DNA of 64,000 bases from Athripsodes cinereus (GCA_947579605.1 OX388325.1:15061572-15125571); one strand, 5' to 3'. Shown: positions 11,291 through 23,447, counted from the stretch's first letter. Numbers and translations are program-made. The notes: generated from the sequence alone by a model not told the origin.

Positions 11291-12006
11291 TGGTGATTCT
11301 TAACGGGAGGGAGGGGGCTAACGCCACCTTGTAGGCTCTTTTATTTATACACTTTGGGGGGCGCTGTTAAGAGACTAAGTATCGAAAATAAGAACTGTTT
11401 TTTTGGGGATTTGGATTATTGTATTTTAGATGGGATCAGCATGTCACAAAATATGATGCTGTGTCCCAACGCATTAGGGAAAGATCTGTAGATATTAGTC
11501 TCTGTTGTAAGATAGGAGAGACCTCTTTTCCCGAATATTTCAGGAGCCGAAGGACTCCTATCTGATGATCTTGGTTGGGTCATATTTTGAAAATGTCTTA
11601 TTCAAAAAGACTTTTGTATCTACAAATTACCCAACCTTTTATACCGACAGGTAAAAGACAGGGGCGATTACGAACAATACTGTCCACTTTATTATCGTTT
11701 GTTTCGATTAAGTTAATAGTTCAGCGAATTGGAAAACACGATATTTGCTTCGATACCATTTTCCCATTGTATGTTGTGTGCCGTTTATTACTACCACGTA
11801 AAGTAGATAATATCATTATTATGGTTCTGAGAAAACATCGCAACGTAAAACTGAGAAATATGATACGTTAACGTATAAATCACCAACTTTATACCCGGCT
11901 TCGCTCAAAAAATTGCACCAAATTAACAATTTTTTTGTGTTAATTATATTGCCTTATCCGTGCGTCTGTAGAGGAGATCTGTAGTCTTTATATAGTCCTG
12001 GCTAGG
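11291..12006. other. Gene-free stretch
   Basis: Contains a short ORF at 11575-11871 (+) of 98 codons without recognisable motifs. A word around ATTTCAGGAGCCGAAGGACT (11537-11556) has relatives near 38958 and 48245, so part of this is repetitive DNA. Confidence 0.4.
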
Positions 12007-12285
12007 TCATGCGTCACTGTCAATAGGTGCGCTTCCACCGCTTGATGGAAGCAGCAAAGGTTCCTTCCAAATGATTGTAAAGCAAAGGACGAAGTCTTTT
12101 CCAATCATTCGGTTGTACATACAAATTCTTATGCGGATTGATACAAACGTTCGACGAAGGTTCTGTGTAATTCTAAGTGTTGCTTGCAAATGTCCAATCT
12201 TGGCTGGCCGAAGGAGGCATTGTTCTGACGTCCACGAGGTTTCCAGCAGTCTGAACGTCTCTCCTACACAATACACCGTTCCCAA
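12007..12285 (-). pseudogene. Unidentified 92-codon ORF, likely a LINE relic
   Basis: An open frame of 92 codons on the - strand, richer in Arg and Leu than random AT-rich ORFs, with TFRLLETSWTSEQCLLRPAK near residues 10-29. I cannot assign a family with certainty. The GC content above its surroundings and the position among LINE fragments favour a retroelement relic over a host exon. Confidence 0.3.
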
Positions 12286-12819
12286 GTCAACAGTGACATC
12301 AAAGCGTTTGGAATATTGTCGAGAGAGGTGACTCGATTGGCACAGAGGTCCTATTTTTAATGGACAAATTTAGTTTCTGCCTCCTTCTATCGAGAGGAGC
12401 GTTATGAGGCGATTAACGGACTGAAAAGACGTAATCAGTATATAAATGAGCGTGCATATTTACGAACGGACTAGAATATTAATTATGTAAAAAATATGAT
12501 TTTATTATAATATTGTCACACTTGCAGTGGTGGCATTGAAATGTGAATAATAATTGTGTTTCAGCACGTTCGTTCCCAGGCCGTACCCGTTTTTTGGAAA
12601 CGGTGAACATTTTCTAGAAAAGCGATCTAGCCTTTTGATGTTATTTTAACCTAATAAAGCACCTACTTATGTTATCCGTGTATTTTGTGGAATTGCAGCT
12701 GCGAAACAATATTTCAGTTCTCACGCTAAATTTGTTTAGGTGGGATTTTTAAGGTCTCCACTATTTTCTGTGGATGAACGAATGGAACTATCATTACTGC
12801 CATTTAACCTGTGAAACTA

Positions 12820-13361
12820 TCATATCCACCACAGCTAAAAGGTTGGTGCACTCTGCTATCTTAGTGCCAACACTTATGTATGCAAGTGAGACGTGGACAT
12901 GGTTAAAGAAGGATGAAAGTGGCATAAATGCAGTGGAAATGAGATCGTTGAGAAGGATGTGTGGTAAAAGTCTGAGAGATCGTGTGCGTAACAGTGATAT
13001 ACGAAAGGAATGTGGAATGAAAGTTGGTGTAATAACAAGGATGAATGTAAATAAGTTAAGATGGTTTGGGCACGTGGAAAGAATGAATGAGGACAGAATG
13101 ACTAAGAAGATATATTTGGCTGAGAGGAATGGTGCTCGGAGACGTGGACGTCCGAGGATTAAATGGCAAGATCATTTAAATCAAATCCTACAGGACGGTC
13201 ACGTGTTGAGCACGTTGAACAGGAGAGCATGCATGAGGAATTGTATGACAGTGACGGAAGCGAAAGATGTATGCAAGGATAGAAGGAAGTGGCGCTCGAT
13301 CCTTTCTGCCTACCCCGCGAGGGAAGCGGCGTGATGGTATGTATGTATGTATGTATGTATG
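12820..13361 (+). pseudogene. RTE-like LINE ORF2 C-terminus (family A), best copy
   Basis: An open frame of about 170 codons ending at 13334 carries the end of a non-LTR retrotransposon ORF2: [15 protein letters not shown], then EMRSLRRMCGKSLRDRVRNS, then LRWFGHVERMNEDRMTKKIY, a GARRRGRPRIKWQDHL block, and a YPAREAA terminus. The stop overlaps a GCGTGATGGTATG sequence and a (GTAT)n tail at about 13336-13361. The endonuclease and RT core are absent, so it is a typical 5'-truncated insertion. Other copies: 30786-31178 (-), 40456-40665 (-), and decayed pieces at 6850, 23840, 24490, 31430 and 39095. The clade name rests on motif memory, not on a search. Confidence 0.8.
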
Positions 13362-13849
13362 TAACTATCATAATTATAAGATTTTATGTAGAGAATCACA
13401 GATGGCTTAAATTTTTCTAAATTTTAAGAATGGATTGAACTTACTAAGTCCTTTTTTTACATAAAAGAACAATTGTTTATGTTCCAAATGCAGAGACATT
13501 GGCTAACAGTTATTTATGAGCAAATCTAACACATGAATCTACCATATAAGGCTTCGAAAAGACAACGTCACCTCATTTGGTAGTACCCTGGACGGAGCTT
13601 GAACCCACAACCCGTCCTGATAAATAAAAAAATATTTCAATAAAATTGTTGAATATACCATTTTATTTTGATTTATGGACACATTTTGTATGTTCACACC
13701 CATTCACATAAAGCTAGGTCTACATAACTAATGCACATACATTTCGCGATGTCGCCTTTTGAATCAAAATTACTTTACAAAGGCAACATATCTAAATGAG
13801 AACATTGTGCCTACAATATTATTCAAATCATAAGTGTACAGCCCTCGAT
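13362..13849. other. Gene-free stretch
   Basis: AT-rich sequence following the LINE tail; nothing assignable. Confidence 0.45.
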
Positions 13850-14060
13850 GATACCTCGCAGCACTGTCCCATGTGGCCCACGTGGGGATTTTGGGCGGGC
13901 AGTCCTTCAGGCTGCCCACCATGGCACGTCTTGCGTGGACAAATTTGCTAGTGTAGAAATAAAATCGGATAAATGGAAGTGGAAATGCAAGAGATGCTTA
14001 TATGAACCAACTGATGAAGAACATGAACTGTGGCACGTACGTAGAACTAATTAGACTAGC
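13850..14060 (+). repeat. Dispersed repeat (family H)
   Basis: GGGCGGGCAGTCCTTCAGGC and GCCCACCATGGCACG recur in inverse orientation at 34064-34135 (GTGGGCAGCCTGAAGAACTG). The 68-codon ORF across it (13848-14054) could be a retroelement coding remnant but shows no motif that I recognise. Confidence 0.4.
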
Positions 14061-14539
14061 TGAAAATAGGGAGGGATGGAAAAGAAAATCCAAACTCGTT
14101 GCAGACCAATCCAATGGATTGTAACTCACTATATTTATGAATGGTAGTCCCTAGACTGCTGAGCTATCTGGGTGTGAGGCGAGTCTCCTTCAATGTCCTA
14201 TGTGGCCCTTGACTAGATATTAGTGAGATGTGATGTTATAGTTAGATAAATATTACACATTATTTTTACATGTAGAATGTATCTGTAGCGGTGTTTATAG
14301 TTTGTGTTGCGTGTGTATTGCCTTATTTTCGTGTATTTTTTTGTCAACGCAATAATAATTACAGTACCGCGCACTTTGACTCGTGTTTTACAAGTGAAGT
14401 TTTCCTGCTTTTTTATGTAGGTGCCTACTTAATATTATTATTACTAAAGATAATTTATGCAATATTAAGATTTGATATAGCAACACGTAGACGAGACAAC
14501 ATTTGCAAATAATATTATGTTCAGTTTCGCAATTTTTGT
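14061..14539. other. Gene-free stretch
   Basis: AT-rich; no gene or named repeat recognised. Confidence 0.45.
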
Positions 14540-14785
14540 TATTAATTTATTACTATACGGTATCTCTCACAAATGGGGTAGCCAGTGGACCATATGCTTG
14601 TGACAAACTGTGTAAACAAATCGTCCTCTCTGTTCCAATTAATTTTAAGAGTTTCAGCCTTGGTGGCATTTTCCATCATTGCTGAATTGTAGATGTTGAT
14701 GGTCTTATACGTGACGTCGAACACCAATATTTTACGGGACACTGAAAAACTTAGGAAAAAGAGTGGGATACTTATTATTTGCCAC
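14540..14785 (-). repeat. Interspersed repeat family C copy
   Basis: A diverged copy: CACAAATGGGGTAGCCAGTG at the family's 3' end, then CGTCCTCTCTGTTCCAATTA, CATTGCTGAATTGTAGATG, and GGGACACTGAAAAACTTAGG toward its 5' side. Best copies of the family are at 47151-47393 and 48419-48665. Confidence 0.65.
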
Positions 14786-15299
14786 ATTTGTTGGAGTGTC
14801 CATTGTCCCCTGTCACATGCATTATGGAGGATATTTTTGACGCATCTCCACGTGCTGTGCGTTTTGCACAGTATTGGAGATCAGTTTGATTGGTTTTTTC
14901 TGGGTTTCGACACGATAAATAAATAATTATTTGCTAAATGCTTCACGACTTCTGTACTTAACTGTACATACTTTATATGTTTAATATTGGTGCGTGCGAT
15001 TGTAATAAACCTTTGCGCTTCCCTATGTCAACAGAATCATTGAACCGCACAGATAGAGAGAGAGTGTGTCCCGTTATGTTTTCCTATTTAGTATTTACAC
15101 ATAATAATATGACGTGGTAATTACTCATGTCACCGTACAACAATGTCTGCCAGATATGTGACACTATTGAACTCAATAAAATCGATAGATTCAATAAAAA
15201 AAAGGTAAAAAAAACGTAAATATCCATTTACGAAGTGAAAACTGGTGTTGTAAAAAATCTATCTATCCATTCCATCACGACATACTATCTCATCGTCTT

Positions 15300-15571
15300 C
15301 TCTTCTTTATCTGTAGTATCGGGTCCCTCTGGCGTTGAAAATCATTTGTTTGAAATTCCTCTTATTGCATTAGGCATTTCTGTCCGCTTCCAGATATTCT
15401 GTATCCAGGAGAGACGCCTTCTTCCGACCCCTTTACATCTTTCTATCTTTCCTCCCATGACTAAAGTATTTATATTGTAACAAATGTAATTTCTTTCACT
15501 TTTAATTCATCTTCTTCTCTACATGTCTTGTCGGGTCCCCCCGACGTTGATGACCACCTGGGTTTCAATTA
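15300..15571 (-). pseudogene. Two decayed LINE ends (family E)
   Basis: In reverse complement, 15505-15571 contains GTCATCAACGTCGGGGGGAC then CCGACAAGAC and a GAAGAAG tail, matching the INVGGTR end of the copy at 4865-5043. The piece at 15300-15445 shows the upstream part (RRLSW-like, then GGGACCCGATACTAC). Both are frameshifted. Confidence 0.55.
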
Positions 15572-15982
15572 GTATTTTTTTTATATAAAAGGGATGAAGA
15601 TCATATCATCCATATTCTGTCTATATATTTTTTTTTATTTATTTCTCTCAATAAATTACAATTTTACATTCATACTTTATTGATGCTGTCCAACTAGGTA
15701 GGTCCTGTACTAGGGCAATCATCTTACAAACATATCAATCATATACAAAAATATACACAATAATTATAAAAAGCATTCATATACATAATCACATTCACAA
15801 CAAGCAAATACTGCACTCCATACATGAAATAATACACAAACAAACCATTTCTCCATACAAAATAACAATAATAATAAAGAAACAACATATCCCTCAACCA
15901 TACACATCACAAATCCCACACCACATATTAATTCACGTAGATCATCCCACACAAAAAACACTATATTACCACAACATTTCCA

Positions 15983-16160
15983 GGGTAGCCAGGAGGCTAG
16001 CTGCATGTAATAATGTAGAAGTGAGTGGCAATATGCCTTATCACTGCTGAATTGAAGATGTCAGATGTATTATTCGTGACATGTAACGAACCTCTGCCTT
16101 TTTCAAAATGATACTCGAAAATTTACAGAAAACAGTGTGAGATCTATTGTCTTAAGAATA
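15983..16160 (-). repeat. Interspersed repeat family C, partial
   Basis: GGGTAGCCAGGAGGCTAGC, CTGCATGTAATAA, TCACTGCTGAATTGAAGATG and ACTCGAAAATTTACAGAAAA follow the family order; the 3' tail (trinucleotide end) is missing. Confidence 0.6.
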
Positions 16161-16329
16161 TTAGCATAATATATATTATCATGGGTAAAGTGCACTTAAA
16201 CCAGCCTCAGCCGATTCGTAAGCGTCGGAACACCATTCCTGTTTCCTACTTAAAGTAGTTTGTCAGGTCTGTTGGTTGTGCGGATGAGGTGTCGTTGAGT
16301 AATATTCTTAATATCTTCACTCATCATCA

Positions 16330-16600
16330 TCGTCGCCCTCAACGCTCCTCTCGGGAGCACAGGGAAGAAACCAGCCTCCTCCATTCAGAGCGTCTCTGCG
16401 CCAGTTGCGTCACCTCTTTCCACGACATTCCCTGCGCTCTGATATCGTTGTCATAGGAACGGCGTATTGTGAAAGAGGGACGCCCGGGCCGACGGAACCC
16501 CTGCGGACGGAAGAACAGTGCTCTTTTTGGCCAACTATCATTGGGCATTCTCAAAACATGTCCCAGCCAGGACCATCGTCTCTTCACCATTTTCACTCAT
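16330..16600 (-). pseudogene. RTE-like LINE ORF2 C-terminus (family G)
   Basis: The - strand has an 85-codon open frame with RRWSWLGHVLRMPNDSWPKR, then RPGRPSFTIRRSYDND and MSWKEVTQLAQRRSEWRRLV, ending SREER before a stop. This is the same kind of ORF2 tail as family A but a different lineage. A second copy is at 54146-54440 (-), where the GRP segment has suffered deletion. Confidence 0.7.
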
Positions 16601-16937
16601 GCAGGTGTAAAAATTCAGTAAAGTGCGAAAACTTCGTTTGAAATTGAGACCTATTGTGTTTTTTTTTTTATAATAGACACATCACGGCGCATGCATCACC
16701 ACAATCATTGTTTGTTCAAACACTTATCTCCAAAAATTTTAAGTTGCTGTGTGTATTTATGAATTACTTACTTGCTAACTGCTAAGCAGTACTCGCTGAG
16801 TAAGCCATTGTATCTAGTGCGTTACCCTCACCTCACATACAATTCGCCATTATTCGTCTTTGATAAAATAATATGAAGGAGGGCTGGATATGGACAATGG
16901 ACCCGAGACGGAGGAGATGAATGATAATCTAGTTAGT

Positions 16938-17020
16938 CTCTAACAAGACGAAAGACGTCTCTCTCGTAAATAAATCGAATAGCAGCATAAAACATTGTTT
17001 TATTTATTTCGTTTTCAATC
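16938..17020. mobile_element. Solo arm of the foldback MITE family
   Basis: CAAGACGAAAGACGTCTCTC then AAATAAATCGAATAGCAG and ACATTGTTTTATTTATTTCG match the right arm of the palindrome at 27105-27288; no left arm is present beside it. Confidence 0.6.
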
Positions 17021-17040
17021 TAGTTTTTTTTTTTTTAAAA

Positions 17041-17217
17041 AAGATATATCTGTGTTTTTGTTATAAACCCAAATACAACCTTATACACCTTTCACAGTAA
17101 GCTACTAAAAGCTTGTGTCGTGAAAGGGGAGTTTGTCGGCACCTGGTATCGAACCACGGACCCCATGTTCACGAGGCTGAGACTCTCTACCTCTACCTCC
17201 AGGCTACCGACGAACTC
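17041..17217 (-). mobile_element. tRNA-derived SINE (family A)
   Basis: Reverse-complement copy of the element at 1470-1649, ending at CTACCGACGAACTC; the box B region reads GGTATCGAACCACGGACC in this orientation. The A-rich tail is the poly-T run just left of it. Confidence 0.85.
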
Positions 17218-19009
17218 ATAACATCACAGTTATCGATCCCTTCGAACAAAATCGGGATTCAACCTGCCATGTAAGCAGTTGTCCACGCTAAATAGACTAC
17301 GAAGGCATAACAGATATGCACTCTGGCATGCCTTATTGTCCTCAAGTCTTGAGTGAGAATGCGGCTTACAATGCTAGTCAATGAACCATACTGTAGTACG
17401 TCCTCCGTATGGCTTTGAGTTTGCTTGGGGGATCTATGCGAGTTTACTATCTATCCAGCCGTCCGGCTGAGAGATTTACCGTTGAAATGAAAAAGTTCAG
17501 AACGCCCAATGCATTAGAAAGTCAACTATACTTCAGCATATTTGAATGTTTGTTTTTAATGAGTCTCCATTCTACAAGGGATGTTGAGCATTCTATGGTA
17601 CAGACAGGATTAAAGTAGAACGTGACTATCTAGCTTGACTGAATCATTTGCAGAAAGTGCGAATTATTCGACTCCCTAAATATTCAAGAATGAGACTCAA
17701 CTCTTGACTGTCGAACGAGAACAGACAGACAAAGTGCTTTAAGACCTGAGGAAAGATGGATGTGATTAAGATTACAGCGAGTAATTGTTTATAGACATCA
17801 TTGGCATCAGAATTGGAAAAGTAAATGTCAAGATAGGGGGAAATGGAGGCGAATATTGGAGGAGGCCAAGGCTCATAACGGGCTGTAGAGCAACTGATGA
17901 TGATGATGAATTGGTTACATCATCCTCAAATAGACAGGAGTAGAAAACCATAGGGGATGTCAATGATGAAGAACGGATGAAAAAAATATGTTAAAGACTC
18001 TATTTACTAGATAAGAGACGTGACAATATTATGTACATTTTGTATCAAATATTTTAGTAGCAAGTTATGATATTGTAGCGAAGCGGTTTGCATTGTGTTA
18101 GATCTGCTAATAAGGATGTCATATTCATGCGATACAGTGCATCACTTTATATTGGATTTATAATAATCTACTTTTACTCATCCTAGTAGTGTGTAGGCTG
18201 CCAGTAATGTCCATTGTATTGCAATTAAGTAGTACTGCCATATATGTCTAAGTTCTATTCTGGGACACATTCAGTTGTAATGTGTCATCTGTTATTTGAA
18301 TTACTGAATTGATGTAGATATGTATCTATCTGTATTTACAAACGGTTGTCAATGGCTTTATCATAATATGACCAATTCGTCGCCAATTTTACTAAAAGCA
18401 CAATGAAAATTCCTGATATGGGCTGTTTTTCTTAATTTTCTGCCATTTTGATCCATTATTGGATGTATATAGCTTTGATTTTCCACAACCTAAGCTCATT
18501 GCATCCACGCTAATGTTGCTTTTCTGACCAGCTAGCTTGTGGTTTCTCGAAACTTTTTTGCCTGTCAAACGAAGGGCGTCAATTCTTTTTATTTTAATCA
18601 GTTTGAACAATTTTATTGGACACAAAACAGTAAAAATATTAAATATAACCTTATTCCAATATATAAAGTAATCTTGCACTCTACTGTTTTACCCTACTTA
18701 AAAAGTAAACTTGTGTAAAGGAGGGGAGCAGATTATATTATATAGACTATGAAGGTAGGTACAACATTTACAATACAATATAATATAAACAATACAATAT
18801 AAAAAAAATTGACAATTAATTGTCAATCCATGATCAACATCATCAGGTTCCCGGGAAAGATCATTTGTCTCTCCAACTATGAAAAAAGCTTTCCGCAAAT
18901 TTACAAGGAAAGACAAATAGGCCTGCGTGCCAATTACATCCAGTAGTTGTCATCTGGCTGGTTACACAACTTGTGCAAGATGCCATGAGAGATGAAACAT
19001 AGCAGAGTA
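17218..19009. other. Gene-free stretch
   Basis: No supported gene. Includes a perfect 20-bp palindrome (ATTGACAATTAATTGTCAAT) at 18808-18827. The 95-codon ORF at 18392-18679 (-) has no recognised motif. Confidence 0.5.
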
Positions 19010-19125
19010 CGAAGTAGAAAACGGCTGGCAATCCACTGCTTAAGATGGAAAGGCTTTTGTAAATTGATTGTTTTGGAGGATAAGGTCCCACAAGAGATGT
19101 TCTACCATCGGAAGTAAGAAGTAAA
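19010..19125 (+). pseudogene. LINE 3' fragment (family D)
   Basis: CGGCTGGCAATCCACTGC, TTAAGATGGAAAGGC and CATCGGAAGTAAGAAGT match, in direct orientation, the reverse complement of 33276-33425 and its relatives. Confidence 0.55.
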
Positions 19126-20671
19126 ATGAGTATCCATTGACGGGTCATGGTTATTAATCGAGAAATATAATTTAAGCCTTTTCGGGAGAACAATTTCTAT
19201 GTTTATTATATGCAGCAGTACTTCATTGAATACTCTGCTTATGGAAAATGTCTTGATGGTATAAATAGATTGATTAATGTCTCTCATGGTTAACGTTTCG
19301 CAAAAATATGATTATACTCTTAACACTTAAATTATATTATTTTTAGTATAGCTCGTGTCGGGATGCTATGCTATGATAATTTATCCACATTACATATGGT
19401 GTTCCCGTTTTATCCCGTGGGTGAAGAGTGATGACGTGTTTGGCAGACACCGGACACATCCTGACAACGCGTGCCGTCGCATATTATTATTATCATATAC
19501 TTTGTGTGTGTTCACCAATTTTAGATATTCTAAATTAGGTCACCTTATGGTTAACAAAATGATCTTAAATTGAGGATTGGAATGCCTGCTTCTTTCCTGT
19601 TGATTCCAGACGGGAACGAAAAAGGACTTAAACTTTTTCTTCGTAACTTAGTTTTCTATTATTAGAATATTAGTAAAACCTGGATAGTGCAATCAGTTGT
19701 CCTAAATGCCCTAATTTTTTACGAGTTTAAATAATAACGAATCTCAATATGCGTACGGAAGGAACTTGCAATTTTTGAGAGGATTTAAGGAGCGATACTG
19801 AGCTGAAAGACAATAAATAATCTTGAAATCTGAGGAAGTAAGTAAATTCATTGAAAAATACAAAAAAAGGATGATTATTCCTGCAACGAGCATTGAACAA
19901 AACCTTCCGCCAGCGATATTTCAGAAGTCTGGGGACTATTATCAATTCGTTATCAAATTTTTGTTTACACGTACAAGCCCTTAATGAGCGCCGTGAAGGG
20001 CCAAAACTTCTACTACTTTAACCAAAACTTCCAATGCAATATAATAAATGTTTTATATCTGCTTCTGTTAACATATTCTGAGGCGACCAACTGGCCTCAT
20101 GTCCTCTGCGACAGCCTCTTAGGCGATGTTAAAGATTGTCAGTCTTATATGCGTAGTACGCGACCTAAAATCATACTTTTTTCTTATGGAGGAGTAGATT
20201 TCACCATGAGAGCCTCACGAAAATAAGTACTCAATATTAATCATCTAAATTAAGCCAGACTCGTATAATTTGCATAATATTGAATATCTGTGTAATTTGT
20301 CAACGCCTCGCTGTCTTTACTACATCATTTGTGCGCAGTTTTTTCTCGTTTCTATTACCTATACAACATCGTGCTATTTTTTTTTTATCTTCAAGTCAAT
20401 CACCTCTAAACAGGTGACTGATCTCAGCTGACTGATCAGCTGTGAGAATAATATTAATCATTCGCAGGATCTATAGATCGTGGGGACGACAGGAAACGGA
20501 GCGAGGAATGGGAGGAAGGAAGGAAGGAAGGAATTGCATCGGGACTCTCACCAATAACGTTCGCGGAATTTCAATTGATATTGTTATTATTTGCATCAAT
20601 ATATTTTTTAATTTATATTCGACTGGTTATTAAACCCTACTTAGTAAAATCAAAATCATTAAATTTCCATA
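19126..20671. other. Gene-free stretch
   Basis: AT-rich with short ORFs lacking motifs. A short cluster of overlapping CAGCTGA/TGATCAGCTG words is at 20420-20445, and a (GGAA)n run at about 20512-20532. Confidence 0.45.
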
Positions 20672-21110
20672 AAAATTCAAGTCTTCTTTTTTTTCTTCTT
20701 CTTCAGCCATTTTGGGTCCGTCTTTGAGCTATGATTTCTCACCCCTTCTGTTTTGTTTCCTTCCAACAATCTTATTATTACATCATTCGACCATCTAACC
20801 TGAAGCTTTCCAAAACTTGAGCTGTGTTTTGTCGGTTGTCACTTGAAAACTTTCTTTGTCCATCTTGAGTCTGAGCACCTGATTCCATATATTTTTTTTA
20901 CATGGATAAGCGAAATCGGCTTACTTATTTCTCTTGCTGCCACTGTCCCAACTTATTTCCCCCTGAAAGCTTCTGGGGTCGGATCTTTTCGTCCTAAGGT
21001 CGTATAGTCTTCTGTTCCGTATATAATCTTCATCCAAGCCATTTCTCCGCAAGATCCCGTCGCATTGTGTCATCCAGGTATTCTATGGTCTCGAATTGAG
21101 AATGACAGGT
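20672..21110 (-). pseudogene. Decayed LINE ORF2 tail
   Basis: Starts with a TTCTTCTTCTTC tract (a GAA-type tail on the - strand). In reverse complement it reads broken pieces of an ORF2 C-terminus (a W-V-E-W-like segment then GRKQNR-like and MAEEEE before the tail). Frameshifted; lineage not determined. Confidence 0.4.
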
Positions 21111-21890
21111 TACCTATTGAAACCTATGGTCGCGCGCGTATAATAATTTTTAGTGGTATTAGTAAAGTTTTTTGACTCCAAACATTCATAATTATCTTTA
21201 GAAACTACCACAACGTTACCGCCAGATCAATAAATAATATTCTATGGTTTCCCTGAAGGGAGATTAATTTCGAGGGAGATTAATTCACATGCCTTTATTA
21301 ACTTTGTGAGTATTTGCAAGAATGTATAGGTAAGCGAAAAGAGTGTGCAAGGATTAATCTGCTTTCCATTCTCTCTGACTACACCACAAGATATTTGACA
21401 TGAGGTTGTATAGGATATAGCAGTCTATAAAGGATATCTAAATAAAAACATACATACATGCGATCTCCCTTAAATGTTTATCTATTATAATATATTTTAA
21501 ACATAGTTTTTTTAGCATATTTTTTTGGTAAAGTTTTAGGTGTTGTATAAAGATAATCTATCGTCGCTAATATTATTATTATTATTGATATTGGTGTCGA
21601 AGCGCAGCAATGCTATTATTATTATTGGTTATTCTTATTATTGATGGTAGAGTTTATTGACGTCAATCAGGAGGAAGTTGCGATGTAGTGTAAGGACCTC
21701 TTTATGGTGGAACATCGGAGAAATGAACGGATATAAAAAGTGGAATGAAAGTAGTTGGGGTTATATTGATGGGCATAGTTGTATTTGTTATTGTTATCTT
21801 TCACTGTGCACTGTTACAAGATATCACGGGGCATCCAGATATGAACTAAGGGAGGGCTACAGATTATACGTCTTATATAATGATTTATTC
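21111..21890. other. Gene-free stretch
   Basis: AT-rich; an interrupted (TTA)n microsatellite near 21568-21640. No gene recognised. Confidence 0.45.
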
Positions 21891-21898
21891 CTCTAGAT

Positions 21899-22123
21899 CA
21901 GTGTTCCGCAAGGCATGTGCCGCGGCACACTGGTGTACCGTGGTCATCACTTGGTGTGCCGCGGAAAAAAGGCAAGGTTTTGTGCAGATAATACACCTAA
22001 AAATAGTTGAGATCTATGAGCAAGGCGCTTTGTTAAAAAAAACATTTTTTTTTCTTTGGTGTACCTCTAAAATTTCTTGATTTGATAGGTGTACCTTGAA
22101 CTCAAAAAGTTTGCGGAACACTG
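21899..22123. mobile_element. hAT-like MITE with 8-bp TSD
   Basis: The ends are perfect 13-bp inverted repeats: CAGTGTTCCGCAA on the left and TTGCGGAACACTG on the right. The flanks CTCTAGAT (21891-21898) and CTCTAGAA (22124-22131) match in 7 of 8 positions, which fits the 8-bp target duplication of the hAT superfamily. CAGTG-type termini are also common in that superfamily. The 225-bp interior has no transposase, so it is non-autonomous. Confidence 0.85.
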
Positions 22124-22274
22124 CTCTAGAATTTCATGGCATAATTATGCATTTACACCGTTTTGTATTCACTGGGCGAGATGCACACTCTCACCTCCGT
22201 ATTGTTATCTGAATCACTTCTGATACTTTGTAATGGTATGCAGTGAAATAATATAAAAAATAAATACAACTATT

Positions 22275-22436
22275 TTTTTGGGTTTTGTTATAAACCCAAA
22301 TACAACCTTATACACCTTTCACAGTAAGCTACTAAAAGCTTGTGTCGTGAAAGGGGATTTTGCCCGCACCTGGTATCGAACCACGGACCCCTTGTTCACT
22401 AGGTCGAGACTCTATCTCCAGGCTACCGACGAACTC
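22275..22436 (-). mobile_element. tRNA-derived SINE (family A)
   Basis: Reverse-complement copy beginning GGGTTTTGTTATAAACCC and ending GGCTACCGACGAACTC, with a few bases missing in the A-box region relative to 1470-1649. Confidence 0.85.
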
Positions 22437-23019
22437 GAATAATATGATCATCGATATGTGTTTTAATACTGGGTACTACTGGATAAACTATTGTGGAAAT
22501 TGACCGGGGTCTCTATCCCTCTCAAGTTTGCAGCAAAGTCTTGCATCTTTCTTTCCATCGAAGAGATTTACAGAATCGCTGGAGTAATGTTCCCGGTAGT
22601 GTTTATAGTTAATGTCCTACTTAGAATAATACATATTTAATGTGTAGAGAGACATGTGCAAACTTTATTGTTTCATGCGACTTCTCACAAACAACTTATT
22701 GTCTGCTACTGAAGTTTACGAGATGTCGTGAAGACAATGTTAATCGAGTTCTGGTGGAGTTTGTAATGAGGATCAATTTTAGGGTAGGATATAATACCAA
22801 GGAACTAAAAATCCTTTATTTTCTGACTAGTTTTTGCATTTTACTGCACAAACATTCACGTGTGAGTGAATATATTAGAATAGTACTCAACAGACACCTC
22901 ATCCGCACAACCAACAGGCTGTAGGTACGATCTCCCTTTAGTAGTAAGAAACGGGGATGATGTCCCGATGCTTACGAATCGGCTTAGGATGGTTTGATTG
23001 CACTTTACCCACGGTGGGT
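22437..23019. other. Gene-free stretch
   Basis: No supported gene. Part of it (from about 22900: CACCTCATCCGCACAACC) resembles the 16270 region and is therefore probably repetitive. Confidence 0.4.
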
Positions 23020-23262
23020 TCACCAATGTCTCCGGTAAAGAATAGGTCTCCCTCTCTTTTTTGTAATTTTTCCTATGTCCTGTAAAAGGCATTCGTAAAA
23101 CGTTTCAAGACATTTAACATCTTTAGTTCAACGATGAGGTATGCCACCCGTCTTAAATATCTTAATTTCTATCGACACTCGGAGAGGACATTTTGCATAT
23201 TTGTTACGCGCTGTCGGTTTGGCTACCCTATTAACGGGTAATGCCGTGATGGTATGAATGTT
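23020..23262 (+). repeat. Interspersed repeat family C copy
   Basis: A + strand copy: CCGGTAAAGAATAGGTCTCC, TGTCCTGTAAAAGGCATTCG, TTCAACGATGAGGTATGCC, CTCGGAGAGGACATTTTGC, then GGCTACCCTATTAACGGG and CCGTGATGGTATG at the 3' end. Confidence 0.7.
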
Positions 23263-23313
23263 TACCAATATTCTACCAATTCCGTTTCAAACCGCTATGT
23301 TCGGCAAAAAAAT

Positions 23314-23447
23314 TGAGGCATTTTTCGATTCAAAAGTGGACTAAACTTCAGATAACAACGTTAGATCAAGTTAAGTCCACTTTTGAATTCAAAAAAAGCA
23401 AGATTAGTCATCATGTGGTTTAGTCCACTTTTGCTTTGAATGCCTCA
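23314..23447. mobile_element. Short TIR element (MITE)
   Basis: Left end TGAGGCATT with CAAAAGTGGACTAAAC and right end TTTAGTCCACTTTTG with AATGCCTCA form a ~33-bp imperfect inverted repeat. A third copy of the GTCCACTTTTGAATTC motif lies between them, in the orientation of the right arm. No ORF. Target duplication not evident. Confidence 0.6.
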
